Shown here: positions 36,729-45,246 of the stretch, one piece after another
Numbering within the stretch: position 1 is the first letter of the stretch
How the letters are laid out: each line of letters opens with the position of its first letter
Source: Myroides phaeus
GTDB lineage: Bacteria; Bacteroidota; Bacteroidia; Flavobacteriales; Flavobacteriaceae
DNA length: 64,000 nt
Direction: 5' to 3'
Assembly: GCF_009799805.1 (NCBI RefSeq)
Contig: NZ_CP047050.1
Coordinates: forward strand, 1,502,001-1,566,000
Made by a program: the position numbers and the translations under genes
Notes under the pieces: generated by a model
The model's database searches: none
Seen by the model: the letters and a program-made list of their open reading frames with translations, nothing else
What the model was told of the DNA's origin: nothing

Positions 36729-39218
36729 TTAGAAATAAATTCCAAAAGAACCTCGTATTGCAAATCTTCTTGCATCTGGCATATCAAGGTAGTTACCTCT
36801 CCAGCTTAGGTCTAATCTGAAAATCTTAAAGATATTTCCAACTCCTACATAGTATTCGTAGTAAATATCTTGTGGTGCTTTATACACTAAATCAGAAGCG
36901 TTCAAGTCTATGTTAGCTTGAGAGACTTTTCCATAAGCTCCACGAATACCAACAATTTCTCTCAAATTAAAGTCGCGCAACCAAGGTATTCTTGAAAATA
37001 AGCGACCTCCAAAGTTGTGTTCTAAATGAAGAGAAGCATATTGATCTGTTACAAATTCATAGTAGTTTAAGTTAGCAAATGTATTCGTAATATTAAACCA
37101 CGCTTGGTTACCCGGTATTACACTAAGTAAACCAAGAGGAACATCTCCAAATGTTTTACCTGTTTCAAAAGTAGTTGTAAGCGTTCCAAAACCACCTAAT
37201 AAAATTGGTTTTCGCGCATAGAACTGTAGTTTTTGATATTCAAAATCACTTTCTAAAGCACCTTTAAAACCTTGACTAAATCTCAAGTATAATTTTAAAT
37301 ATTTACTATCTATATCTTTTCTATCAACTCCATAACCAATTGTTCTACGGCCAGGCGTATAATCAATTGCTAATTCAACTTCAGATTGTTTGGTTTCATT
37401 CTTAATTTCCCCAGTTTCTTTATTTGCATAATAATTCAAATTAAAGGCATCGGAAGCGGGTTTTAGCGTTCTATAACTGAAAGTAGTAATGAATCTAAGG
37501 TTTTTGACTGGTTCAATTTCTAAACCAACAGTAGATAGATTAATATCAGTAAGTTTAGAGTTGTCTCCACTTGCAAATAGCGAACTCGAAGCAAAACTTC
37601 TACCTAATACATCATTAGTTTCAGTTAAGCTCACCCCAATTTGTTCTATATCTCTTCTATTACCTCCAAATAAAATTAAGCGACTGTCATTGTGTAACAA
37701 TACTTTTCCGCTAATACCATATTTAAATTTATTGTCTTTAAACCCATAAGCCCCATAGCCTTCTAATCTCCATTTGTCGTTTGGACCAAAGTATGTTCTA
37801 CCTCCAGCTCTAAGTCTTAAACCTTCTATGTCGTTATAACCAAAAGTTGAGAAAATAGGACCGTAGTCAAAATTATATTTATTGATATTGTAATAGTTAC
37901 TCGCAATAGTTGATGATAAGTCAAATAGGAAACGGAATTTAGGCACCGTTTTTAGTGTATCTAACATTTTATAAATACCTAATTCGTCTTTGCTTAACGG
38001 TTCAAAACGATAACTTTTCCAAAAATCATCAGAGCGTTTGTATACAGTCTCGTCGTAAACATTCACATTCTTTTGATAAAATTCTGCAGGATGTTCTATG
38101 TCGAATTTATGGTGTTTGTAAATAGAAGTTCTCTTACCATAAATACCTTTAGATGTTTCTTTTTTAGACAATGCAAAGTCAGACATAAAGTAGTCTTTTG
38201 TCAATAAGAAAACCGAGTCGTTTAGCACATCAAACTCTTGCTCAATATAGATATCCTTAACCCAGTTAATATTTGCATCTTTACTGGCGTCCATATTAAT
38301 TTTCTTGATAGCAAACGTAGAATCGTTCACCCAGAAATCACCTTTAAATGTAAGCTCTCCTTTTCTTCTTGGATAATAAACGATATTGTAACACCATTTG
38401 TCTTCGATAAAAGCACTATCAGCCAAAACGTAGTTATATACGTTAATACCTGTTCTTGAAAGTGGACTTACGAAGTCTTTATCAAAAATTTTAATGTAGT
38501 TATTATAGATGTTATAATCAGCATATAGGTCTTTTACAAACTCAATAATATGTTGATTTGTGTCAAACCCCGAGTTTTTATTACCTAATGTTTTTTCAAT
38601 CTTCTTGTTGTTTTGGTTATCACCATAAACCTGTCCGAAATTTTCATTGATAAAAATAGGTAAGTATGTTTTTCCAGTGATCTTACTTGTATCTACGTGT
38701 TCAAAGATAAAGTCCATTCCTCTAAACAGCTTTTTTTGTCTGTAAGCACTGTCAATTGTATTTAAGTCAAATTCAATTTTTTCATATTTGTCATATTCAT
38801 AATGAGCAAACATATTCAAACCATTCTTTCTTTTTCTCTCCCAAATTTTGCGAAGAATATCTAAAGCAGGATTGTTTTTTTTCGATGTTTTACCAGCGTA
38901 AATAGTAACTTCAGAAAGAAGGTTATCTTCCTCTAAAACGATGGTCATATCGAGGTTTGTTTTTCCTGCAAGTTGAATTTCTTTTGTTTCATAGCCCACA
39001 AAAGAGACGATAAGGATATCGTAAGTTTTGGCAGATTCTAAATAGAATTTACCATATTCATTGGCAATAACTCCGTCAGTAGAGTTTTTGTAATAAACAC
39101 TTGCAAAAGGGACTTCTTGGTTGTTTTTATCTATGATTTTACCACTTACTTTGGTTTGAGCCCAACTAAACATGGAAATAAATAAAAATAACAGTAGGAA
39201 CTTAAATTTGTTTTTCAT
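36729..39218 (-). CDS. DUF5686 outer-membrane protein with carboxypeptidase-regulatory-like domain
   Basis: This is an 829-residue exported protein. A signal peptide (about 1-20, ending SWAQ) precedes an N-terminal beta-sandwich like those of TonB receptors (KVSGKIIDKNNQEVPFASVYYKNSTDG..., about 22-95). A long DUF5686 region and a C-terminal barrel follow, with many aromatic-ended strands and a terminal RGSFGIYF. Unlike SusC proteins it has no TonB plug. The family is widespread in Bacteroidota and its cargo is unknown. It is monocistronic. Confidence 0.83.
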   Translation of the reverse strand: MKNKFKFLLLFLFISMFSWAQTKVSGKIIDKNNQEVPFASVYYKNSTDGVIANEYGKFYLESAKTYDILIVSFVGYETKEIQLAGKTNLDMTIVLEEDNLLSEVTIYAGKTSKKNNPALDILRKIWERKRKNGLNMFAHYEYDKYEKIEFDLNTIDSAYRQKKLFRGMDFIFEHVDTSKITGKTYLPIFINENFGQVYGDNQNNKKIEKTLGNKNSGFDTNQHIIEFVKDLYADYNIYNNYIKIFDKDFVSPLSRTGINVYNYVLADSAFIEDKWCYNIVYYPRRKGELTFKGDFWVNDSTFAIKKINMDASKDANINWVKDIYIEQEFDVLNDSVFLLTKDYFMSDFALSKKETSKGIYGKRTSIYKHHKFDIEHPAEFYQKNVNVYDETVYKRSDDFWKSYRFEPLSKDELGIYKMLDTLKTVPKFRFLFDLSSTIASNYYNINKYNFDYGPIFSTFGYNDIEGLRLRAGGRTYFGPNDKWRLEGYGAYGFKDNKFKYGISGKVLLHNDSRLILFGGNRRDIEQIGVSLTETNDVLGRSFASSSLFASGDNSKLTDINLSTVGLEIEPVKNLRFITTFSYRTLKPASDAFNLNYYANKETGEIKNETKQSEVELAIDYTPGRRTIGYGVDRKDIDSKYLKLYLRFSQGFKGALESDFEYQKLQFYARKPILLGGFGTLTTTFETGKTFGDVPLGLLSVIPGNQAWFNITNTFANLNYYEFVTDQYASLHLEHNFGGRLFSRIPWLRDFNLREIVGIRGAYGKVSQANIDLNASDLVYKAPQDIYYEYYVGVGNIFKIFRLDLSWRGNYLDMPDARRFAIRGSFGIYF

Positions 39219-39233
39219 AGCAATATAAGGACA

Positions 39234-39272
39234 TAAAAAAAGACTCCATTTAATTAAAAATGGAGTCTTTCA
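39234..39272 (-). terminator. terminator after pdhB
   Basis: A near-perfect hairpin AAAGACTCCATTT/AAATGGAGTCTTT with an AT-rich loop; the left-hand A-run becomes the reverse-strand T-tract. Confidence 0.88.
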
Positions 39273-39288
39273 AATATACGTTATTTTT

Positions 39289-40266
39289 TTATTTATAAAG
39301 TACTTTTTTAACCGCTTTTACAACGTCATTCGAATTCGGTAACCATTCTTCTAAAAGAACAGGAGAATAAGGAGCTGGCGTATCAGCAGTAGTAATTCTT
39401 TGGATAGGAGCATCTAAGTGATCAAATGCTTGCTCTTGTACAATGTAAGTGATTTCTGAAGAAATACTTCCAAATGGCCAAGCCTCTTCTAAGATTACTA
39501 AACGGTTAGTTTTCTTAACAGAGTTTAAAATTGCTTCTTTATCTAAAGGACGTACAGTACGTAAGTCGATAATTTCACAAGAGATTCCTTCTTTAGCTAA
39601 TTCATCAGCAGCTTTGTAAGCTTCTTTGATAATTTTACCGAAAGAAACGATAGTTACATCAGTACCTTCTCTTTTGATGTCAGCAACTCCTAATGGGATA
39701 GAGTATTCACCTTCTGGCACTTCTCCTTTATCACCATACATTTGCTCTGATTCCATAAAGATAACTGGGTCGTTATCACGGATAGCAGCTTTCAATAATC
39801 CTTTTGCATCATAAGGGTTAGAAGGCACTACAACTTTTAATCCAGGTACGTTAGCATACCAGTTTTCAAAAGCTTGAGAGTGTGTCGCTCCTAATTGTCC
39901 AGCAGAAGCTGTAGGACCACGGAATACGATCGGCATATTAAATTGTCCACCAGACATTTGGCGTAATTTAGCAGCATTATTTATAATTTGGTCGATTCCT
40001 ACTAAAGAGAAGTTGAATGTCATAAACTCAACAATTGGACGGTTACCGTTCATTGCTGATCCTACTGCAATACCTGAAAAACCAAGCTCAGCGATAGGCG
40101 CGTCAATTACGCGTTTAGGACCGAATTCGTCCAACATACCTTTAGAAGCTTTATAAGCACCATTATATTCTGCTACTTCTTCACCTATTAAATATATTGA
40201 TTCGTCGCGACGCATTTCTTCGCTCATGGCTTCACATATGGCCTCTCTAAATTGAATCGTTTTCAT
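39289..40266 (-). CDS. pdhB: pyruvate dehydrogenase E1 component, beta subunit
   Basis: This 325-residue thiamine-pyrophosphate enzyme subunit forms the alpha2beta2 E1 of the pyruvate dehydrogenase complex. The transketolase-type domain holds EEVAEYNGAYKASKGM (the Glu that activates the cofactor), PIAELGFSGIAVGSAMNG and FRGPTASAGQLGATHSQ. The C-terminal domain has DLRTVRPLDKEAI and EEAWPFGS. The alpha subunit and E2 genes are not adjacent. A TACTTTTG -7 element lies at 40308-40301 on the reverse strand. Confidence 0.93.
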   Translation of the reverse strand: MKTIQFREAICEAMSEEMRRDESIYLIGEEVAEYNGAYKASKGMLDEFGPKRVIDAPIAELGFSGIAVGSAMNGNRPIVEFMTFNFSLVGIDQIINNAAKLRQMSGGQFNMPIVFRGPTASAGQLGATHSQAFENWYANVPGLKVVVPSNPYDAKGLLKAAIRDNDPVIFMESEQMYGDKGEVPEGEYSIPLGVADIKREGTDVTIVSFGKIIKEAYKAADELAKEGISCEIIDLRTVRPLDKEAILNSVKKTNRLVILEEAWPFGSISSEITYIVQEQAFDHLDAPIQRITTADTPAPYSPVLLEEWLPNSNDVVKAVKKVLYK

Positions 40267-40696
40267 AATTTTACTATTTTCTGTAATTAATTTACAAAAG
40301 CAAAAGTATAAAAAAATATCTTTATCTACCTTATGTTATGGTATGTTTTGCATTTTTTAACGGAGGGTATTGTTATTTTATAAGCATTGATAATAATAGG
40401 GGATTGAATACTTATATATTGCTATTATATTTTAAGGATTATTTCTCTATCAGCAAGTTTTTGCTCTTTTCTCCTTTTATTTTTTTGTTCTCTTTTTTTG
40501 TAAACCTATATCAGTTATAAGTTTTAGAAATTCTACTACTACTTTTTTAGAAGAGAAGTTGTCACGAAGATCATTTTTTTGAATAGCTGTTTTTATTTTT
40601 TATCTAAAGGTATCTAAGTCCAAGTCAAATCTTATTGTGTGTCTATATATATTGTATGTACATTATATGTGTAATGCTTCTATTGTTTTACATAGA

Positions 40697-40740
40697 AAGT
40701 ATACATACACTATACAAGCACTATACATACACTATACAAA
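40697..40740. repeat. 11-bp tandem repeat, about 3.7 copies
   Basis: Three consecutive 11-base units starting at 40708, 40719 and 40730 share CACTATACA and vary only in the last two bases. A degenerate fourth unit (40697-40707) matches at 8 positions. The unit length is one helical turn. It ends 27 bp before the insertion sequence. Confidence 0.7.
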
Positions 40741-40764
40741 CACCCATCTTAAAACTAACATTCT

Positions 40765-40767
40765 ATT
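40765..40767. repeat. target-site duplication (left copy, ATT)
   Basis: The three bases before the left IS end are repeated directly after the right end (42338-42340). A 3-bp duplication is normal for IS3-family elements, although ATT is common in AT-rich DNA. Confidence 0.5.
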
Positions 40768-40843
40768 TGTCTCGTCCTACTATAGCTGTACAGCTATAGT
40801 TGATAATCCTGTTTTGTACTGTACAGTTATTTCAGTAATCCTA

Positions 40844-41776
40844 TTACTGCTGTACAAGTTCTTTTTTCTCTGTTTTATTCTTGTAATAATTCTTCCATCT
40901 TTTAGGAAGCACCCCTGTTTTTAGGTGCGCTTGATTAGGAGTTAATCTATCACAACTATCGTGAGGTCTAATTTGATTATAAGCTTCTATGCTATTACCT
41001 ATTTTTTCCTTAGTTTTTTGATACCCTAAACTTGAGTAGTTTAGATTAAACTCTCCTTTAATTATACCATTTACTCGCTCTGCTACTGCGTTATCTCTTG
41101 GCTCTCCACTTTGTGTAGTACTTATTGATATATCGTTATCTATTAATAACTGAGTGTAAGTAGCGCTACAGTATTGGCATCCTCTATCAGAATGATGAAT
41201 AAGTTTTTCTGTATACATTCTATTTTTTAACGCCATTGTTAAGGCTTTCAAACACCCTTTTGTAGTCAAATCTAGATTAAAACTATATCCCATTATTTTA
41301 TGTGAATAAGCATCTGTGATTAAACTCAGATATCCCCAAGCATTATTTAGTCGTATATATGTAATATCACTTACCCAAAATTGCTCTGGTCTAATAACCT
41401 TTACACCATTATACAAGTCCAAATATTGACCTCTCCATGCTCTAGAATCTGTTGTGTATGCTTTTCGTTTGCGCTGCCTAATCAACATTTTTTGACTATC
41501 TAATAAATCAAATAAATAATCTCTGCCTATGCTTATCTTATGTGTAGCTAAGCGTTCTTGGAGCATATACTGAAGTTTTCGAGTACCTACCTTAGGAAGG
41601 CTGGTTCTGATTTTCAATACTTCTTGTAAGATGATATCATCTTTTATTGATTGCCGCTCATATTTATTAATTGACTGATAATAAGCACTTCGTGTTTTCC
41701 CAAACAGTTTACATATTTTGTCTATTCCCTTGGTAGGATATAAGAGTTTTACTTCTTCAACTGCTTGGAACCAGAC
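40844..41776 (-). CDS. IS3-family transposase OrfB (DDE integrase core, reached by -1 frameshift)
   Basis: This is the catalytic half of the transposase. The frame opens where orfA's frame slips back one base and reads VWFQAVEEVKLLYPTKGIDKICKLFGKTRSAYYQ, the HTH_21-type linker. The DDE core follows: FWVSDITYI (first Asp), HHSDRGCQY (second Asp) and NAVAERVNG (Glu, about 35 residues later). A start at the internal TTG at 41617 would lose this N-terminal helix region, so the frameshifted OrfAB fusion is the more likely product. All catalytic residues are present. Confidence 0.85.
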   Translation of the reverse strand, partial: VWFQAVEEVKLLYPTKGIDKICKLFGKTRSAYYQSINKYERQSIKDDIILQEVLKIRTSLPKVGTRKLQYMLQERLATHKISIGRDYLFDLLDSQKMLIRQRKRKAYTTDSRAWRGQYLDLYNGVKVIRPEQFWVSDITYIRLNNAWGYLSLITDAYSHKIMGYSFNLDLTTKGCLKALTMALKNRMYTEKLIHHSDRGCQYCSATYTQLLIDNDISISTTQSGEPRDNAVAERVNGIIKGEFNLNYSSLGYQKTKEKIGNSIEAYNQIRPHDSCDRLTPNQAHLKTGVLPKRWKNYYKNKTEKKELVQQ

Positions 41777-42294
41777 TTTTTTCTAATATCAATATCCAAT
41801 TTTTTTTCTGCTACATCAATCAAAGTATTTAATGCTACTATCTTAAATTGTGCTTCAGCTAAAGCCTTTTTTAAAGCTTTTACTTCTAAAGATTCTAAAT
41901 TGGTTGTTTTTTCTTCCATAAGAATTGGAATGTTAATTTCTTTACAAAGATCTTTGTTTTTGTTGTAATTAACTAATAACCAATTTGTTATTGTACTTTT
42001 ACTTTCGATTCCATACGTTATACAAGCTTCTTTTATAGTCATTTTGTGTTCTGTAATACTATGAACTACTTGACGTTTTAAGCTTTCTGAATAAATTTTA
42101 TTCCTGCGTGTTTGATCAAATTCTATACTTCCATATTTCTTAATCCACCGACTCACCGTTGGTTGTCTTAAATCATACTTGAGAGTAACTGAACTTTGGG
42201 TAGCGCCATTTTCTATTTCTTGAATTACTTTTTCAATAAATTTTAAGTGATAACGTTCTGTCTTTTTTTGTCTTGTTTGATTACTATTTTCCAT
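41749..42294 (-). CDS. IS3-family transposase OrfA (DNA-binding)
   Basis: This 181-residue protein has two helix-turn-helix segments (QPTVSRWIKKYG near residue 45 and ESKSTITNWL near 90). It ends in a leucine-zipper-like helix (LEVKALKKALAEAQFKIVALNTLIDVAEKKL, pattern only) used for OrfA-OrfAB pairing. The last codons run through the slip site into KKSGSKQLKK. It binds the terminal repeats and regulates transposition. The ATG at 42294 is six bases inside the right-end region. Confidence 0.85.
   Translation of the reverse strand: MENSNQTRQKKTERYHLKFIEKVIQEIENGATQSSVTLKYDLRQPTVSRWIKKYGSIEFDQTRRNKIYSESLKRQVVHSITEHKMTIKEACITYGIESKSTITNWLLVNYNKNKDLCKEINIPILMEEKTTNLESLEVKALKKALAEAQFKIVALNTLIDVAEKKLDIDIRKKSGSKQLKK
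41776..41782 (-). promoter_or_regulatory. programmed -1 ribosomal frameshift site (A AAA AAG)
   Basis: On the reverse strand the heptamer AAAAAAG sits at the end of orfA, in the frame that lets the ribosome slip back one base and enter orfB. This is the standard IS3-family signal for making the OrfAB transposase. A downstream stimulatory hairpin was not identified. Confidence 0.75.
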
Positions 42295-42337
42295 TTTTAA
42301 CTGTTTTAAAACTGTACAGTTATTTCAGGACGGGTCA

Positions 42338-42340
42338 ATT
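42338..42340. repeat. target-site duplication (right copy, ATT)
   Basis: Second copy of the 3-bp direct repeat flanking the insertion sequence. Confidence 0.5.
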
Positions 42341-42352
42341 TGTTTTGTTCCT

Positions 42353-42424
42353 TGTCTCGTCCTACTATAGCTGTACAGCTATAGTTGATAATCCTGTTTT
42401 GTACTGTACAGTTATTTCAGGACA
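42353..42424. mobile_element. 72-bp miniature element carrying the IS end sequence
   Basis: Bases 42353-42420 are identical to the first 68 bp of the insertion sequence (40768-40835), which begins only 15 bp away from this copy's own left neighbour, the IS right end. After that the two sequences diverge. The copy begins TGTC and ends GACA, and its right side read in reverse (TGTCCTGAAATAACTGTACAG) resembles the IS right end. It therefore has both ends and no genes. It could be a MITE mobilised by the IS, or the scar of an internally deleted second copy. Confidence 0.7.
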
Positions 42425-42743
42425 GTGTAACTATTCTTTTTATTTATAAAGTATAAGTGTACAAATCGAGTATTCCATAAAAAAAATGAAGTATTGTTTG
42501 TTACATCAGCAGTAATTGCAGTCGTATTATTTATGCATTATTAGCAGAAAGTTGCCCTATTTATATAATGTGAATAAGATAAGTTTTCCCTATTCTTTAG
42601 AATTACTCTAAAGAAAGTAATGTTTAAACAGAAATCTTTTGATAGCTTAGTTTAAAATTGTATGCGTGCATAGTAAAATATCGAAATTAATTCTTATTTT
42701 CGTTCAGTAAGTAAAATTGTAAAACACAAAAACTATATAGAAA
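42425..42743. other. 319-bp region before etfB
   Basis: AT-rich, no gene visible. The sequence TATTTTCG at 42695-42702 is a near match to the -7 consensus, about 42 bp before the etfB start, and may be its promoter. Confidence 0.45.
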
Positions 42744-43490
42744 ATGAAAATATTAGTTTGCATCAGCCACGTGCCTGATACTACTTCAAAGATCAACTTC
42801 ACTAATGGAGATACAGAGTTTGATACAAACGGAGTTCAGTTTGTAATCAACCCAAATGACGAGTATTCTTTAACAAGAGCAATTTGGTTTAAAGAAAAAC
42901 AAGGAGCTACAGTTACTGTAGTAAATGTAGGTGGAGCAGATACAGAAGCTACATTGAGAAAAGCATTAGCAATTGGAGCTGACGAGGCTATCCGTGTAAA
43001 TGCTAATCCTACAGACGGAATGTTTGTAGCAAAACAATTAGCTGAGGTAGTTAAAAACGGAGGTTATGATTTAGTATTAGCAGGGAAAGAATCATTAGAC
43101 TATAATGGTGGAATGGTTCCAGGTATGTTAGCTGCTTATTTAGGATTTGATTTCATCAACTCTTGTGAAGGACTTGAAGTAGATGGTACTTCTATAAAAG
43201 CAATCCGTCAAATTGATGGAGGTAAAGAAACAATTTCAGGTAATTTACCTTTAGTTGTAGGTGGACAAAAAGGAATTGTTGACGAAAAAGATTTACGTAT
43301 TCCAAATATGCGTGGAATTATGTCAGCAAGATCTAAAGCTTTAACAGTGTTAGAACCAGTAGCTACTGATGTTGCTACTAAAGTGGTTAAATTTGAAAAA
43401 CCAGCTGCTAAATCAGCTTGTAAAATGATTTCTCCAGACAACATTGATGAGCTAATTAACTTATTACATAACGAAGCAAAAGTTATCTAA
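42744..43490 (+). CDS. etfB: electron transfer flavoprotein subunit beta
   Basis: This 248-residue ETF small subunit binds AMP and passes electrons from acyl-CoA dehydrogenases to the quinone pool together with EtfA. Family features are MKILVCISHVPDT at the start, NPNDEYSLTRA, ALAIGADEAIRV, LVLAGKESLDYNGGMVPGMLA and the recognition loop near PLVVGGQKGI. It is followed by etfA after 41 bp. Confidence 0.96.
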   Translation: MKILVCISHVPDTTSKINFTNGDTEFDTNGVQFVINPNDEYSLTRAIWFKEKQGATVTVVNVGGADTEATLRKALAIGADEAIRVNANPTDGMFVAKQLAEVVKNGGYDLVLAGKESLDYNGGMVPGMLAAYLGFDFINSCEGLEVDGTSIKAIRQIDGGKETISGNLPLVVGGQKGIVDEKDLRIPNMRGIMSARSKALTVLEPVATDVATKVVKFEKPAAKSACKMISPDNIDELINLLHNEAKVI

Positions 43491-43531
43491 TTCTATTAAT
43501 TTATTTGTAAACCTTTAAAAAAGAAAGTATT

Positions 43532-44500
43532 ATGTCAGTTTTAATATATGCTGAATCAGCAGAAGGAAAATTTAAAAAAGTAGCATTAGAGTTAGCTTCT
43601 TATGCGAAAAAAGTAGCAGAATCTTTAGGAACAACTGTAACAGCTGTAACAGTTAATGCTAATGATGTTAGCGAATTAGGAAAATACGGTGTAGATAAAG
43701 TATTAAAAGTTTCTGATGACAAATTGAAAACTTTTAACGCTAAAGCATACGCAGATGTTATTAAACAAGCTGCTCAAAAAGAAGGATCAAAAGTAGTTGT
43801 ATTATCTTCTTCTACAGATAGTTTATATGCTGCTCCGATTGTAGCAGTAGGTTTAGACGCAGGATATGCTTCTAACGTGGTTGCTTTACCTGTTAGTACT
43901 TCTCCATTTGTAGTAAAGAGAAACTCTTTCTCTAACAAAGCGTTTAACGAAACAGAACTTACAACTGATGTAAAAGTTGTTGCATTGGCTAAAAACTCAT
44001 TCGGATTAGTAGAGGCTTCTGGAGCTGCTGCTGCTGAAGATTTTTCTGCTTCTTTAAATGATGCAGACTTTTCATTGAAAGTTGAAAGCGTAGAGAAAGT
44101 TTCTGGAAAAGTTACTATCGCTGATGCAGATGTTGTTGTATCAGGAGGACGTGGATTAAAAGGACCAGAAAACTGGAAAATGTTAGAAGATCTTGCTGAT
44201 GTTTTAGGAGCTGCTTTAGCTTGTTCAAAACCAGTTTCTGACTTAGGATGGAGAACACACGAAGAGCACGTTGGACAAACAGGAAAACCTGTTTCTTCTA
44301 ACTTGTATATCGCTGTTGGTATTTCTGGAGCTATTCAACATATTGCAGGGGTTAACTCTTCTAAAGTGAAAGTTGCTATTAATACAGATGCAGAAGCTCC
44401 TTTCTTTAAAGTTGCTGACTACGGAATTGTAGGAGATGCATTCCAAGTAGTACCTCAATTAGTTGAAAAATTAAAAGAGTTCAAAGAGAAAAACGCATAA
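43532..44500 (+). CDS. etfA: electron transfer flavoprotein subunit alpha
   Basis: This 322-residue ETF large subunit carries the FAD. The C-terminal FAD-binding domain has VVSGGRGLKGPENW, LGWRTHEEHVGQTGKPV, LYIAVGISGAIQHIAG and the NTDAEAPFFKVADYGIVGDAFQV signature. The N-terminal domain pairs with EtfB. Operon with etfB; a strong hairpin ends the transcript. Confidence 0.96.
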   Translation: MSVLIYAESAEGKFKKVALELASYAKKVAESLGTTVTAVTVNANDVSELGKYGVDKVLKVSDDKLKTFNAKAYADVIKQAAQKEGSKVVVLSSSTDSLYAAPIVAVGLDAGYASNVVALPVSTSPFVVKRNSFSNKAFNETELTTDVKVVALAKNSFGLVEASGAAAAEDFSASLNDADFSLKVESVEKVSGKVTIADADVVVSGGRGLKGPENWKMLEDLADVLGAALACSKPVSDLGWRTHEEHVGQTGKPVSSNLYIAVGISGAIQHIAGVNSSKVKVAINTDAEAPFFKVADYGIVGDAFQVVPQLVEKLKEFKEKNA

Positions 44501-44521
44501 GCATTTCTAAATGCAATAGAT

Positions 44522-44577
44522 AAAAAAAAGCAATTAAGGCAAAGAATTTATATCTTTGTTTTAGTTGCTTTTTTGTT
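44522..44577 (+). terminator. terminator of etfBA (two-part hairpin)
   Basis: Outer stem AAAAAGCAA/TTGCTTTTT and inner stem CAAAGA/TCTTTG, then a T-run. The inner stem also contains TATCTTTG (44551-44558), a TAnnTTTG match about 30 bp before the next gene, so the same bases may start the following transcript. Confidence 0.78.
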
Positions 44578-44589
44578 TAAGTAAAAATT

Positions 44590-45225
44590 ATGAGTTTGAT
44601 AAAATTAACAGTAAGTGGAATATCTTACAGTCATACACAAAATGGTGCTTATGCACTTATTTTGAATGAAGAAAACGGAAATAGAAAGTTACCTATTGTA
44701 ATAGGAGCGTTTGAAGCACAATCAATCGCAATCGCAATTGAGGATGATATAAGACCGCCAAGACCTTTGACACACGATTTGTTTAAAACATTGTCAGATA
44801 AGTATGGTATTGTTGTTAAACAGGTAATTATTAATAAATTAGTAGATGGAATCTTTCATTCAAGTTTAATTTGTGAGCGAGAAGGAGTGGAAGAGATAAT
44901 TGACGCAAGAACGTCAGATGCAATTGCTATTGCTATTCGTTTCTTTGCACCAATTTTTACATTTAAAGATATTATGGAAAAGGCTGGTATTATCTTAAAT
45001 GGAGATCAGGACGATGTTTTAGAGGATGAAGATGATAATGAAGATAGTGATGATCTAAATGATATTGCAACACAGGTAGAACAGTTTTTAGAAAGTGAAG
45101 CGAAGGCTAATGACTTTTCTAAGTTGTCAGTTGAGGTAATAAATGACTTATTAAATAAGGCAATTGCTAACGAAGATTATGAAAAGGCAGCCAAATTGCG
45201 TGATGAACTAACGAAGAGAAAATAA
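44590..45225 (+). CDS. bifunctional nuclease-family (DUF151) protein with C-terminal UVR motif
   Basis: This 211-residue protein has an N-terminal bifunctional-nuclease domain (about 1-135) with GAYALILNEENGNRKLPIVIGAFEAQSIAIAIE and the later DARTSDAIAIAIRF. A very acidic linker (about 140-155) follows, and then a UvrB/UvrC motif, ANEDYEKAAKLRDELTKRK, at the end. BFN proteins bind or cut nucleic acid; UVR motifs mediate protein contacts in Uvr and Clp systems. It precedes thyA by 21 bp. The domains are clear and the cellular role uncertain. Confidence 0.85.
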   Translation: MSLIKLTVSGISYSHTQNGAYALILNEENGNRKLPIVIGAFEAQSIAIAIEDDIRPPRPLTHDLFKTLSDKYGIVVKQVIINKLVDGIFHSSLICEREGVEEIIDARTSDAIAIAIRFFAPIFTFKDIMEKAGIILNGDQDDVLEDEDDNEDSDDLNDIATQVEQFLESEAKANDFSKLSVEVINDLLNKAIANEDYEKAAKLRDELTKRK

Positions 45226-45246
45226 TAAACTACTATACAACACACT

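Larger units (their letters stand above)
40309..40767. other. intergenic region left of the insertion sequence
   Basis: AT-rich sequence between the pdhB promoter and the insertion sequence. Apart from the 11-bp tandem repeat near its right end I see no gene. A 60-codon open frame at 40338-40520 has no recognisable composition and is not supported. Confidence 0.5.
40768..42337 (-). mobile_element. IS3-family insertion sequence, 1570 bp, apparently intact
   Basis: The ends begin TG and end CA. The 26-bp terminal repeats (40768-40793 and 42312-42337) match at 20 of 26 positions, including the shared CTGTACAG at their inner edge. Inside are orfA (helix-turn-helix) and orfB (DDE integrase core) in overlapping frames with an A AAA AAG slip site. 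The left end holds a 22-bp perfect palindrome around TAGCTGTACAGCTA. A 27-base segment near the left end (40809-40835) recurs in the same orientation near the right end (42301-42328). No frameshift or stop interrupts the genes, so it may be active. Confidence 0.85.

Noticed and set aside
40338-40924. Two forward-strand open frames of 60-95 codons left of and within the IS end
   Set aside because: Hydrophobic, low-complexity translations of AT-rich DNA; one overlaps orfB and the IS end. No family resemblance.
40768-42424. Genomic-island boundary marked by the 68-bp direct repeats
   Set aside because: The repeats enclose only the IS and contain its terminal-repeat sequence; there is no integrase or tRNA target, so IS-related duplication is simpler.
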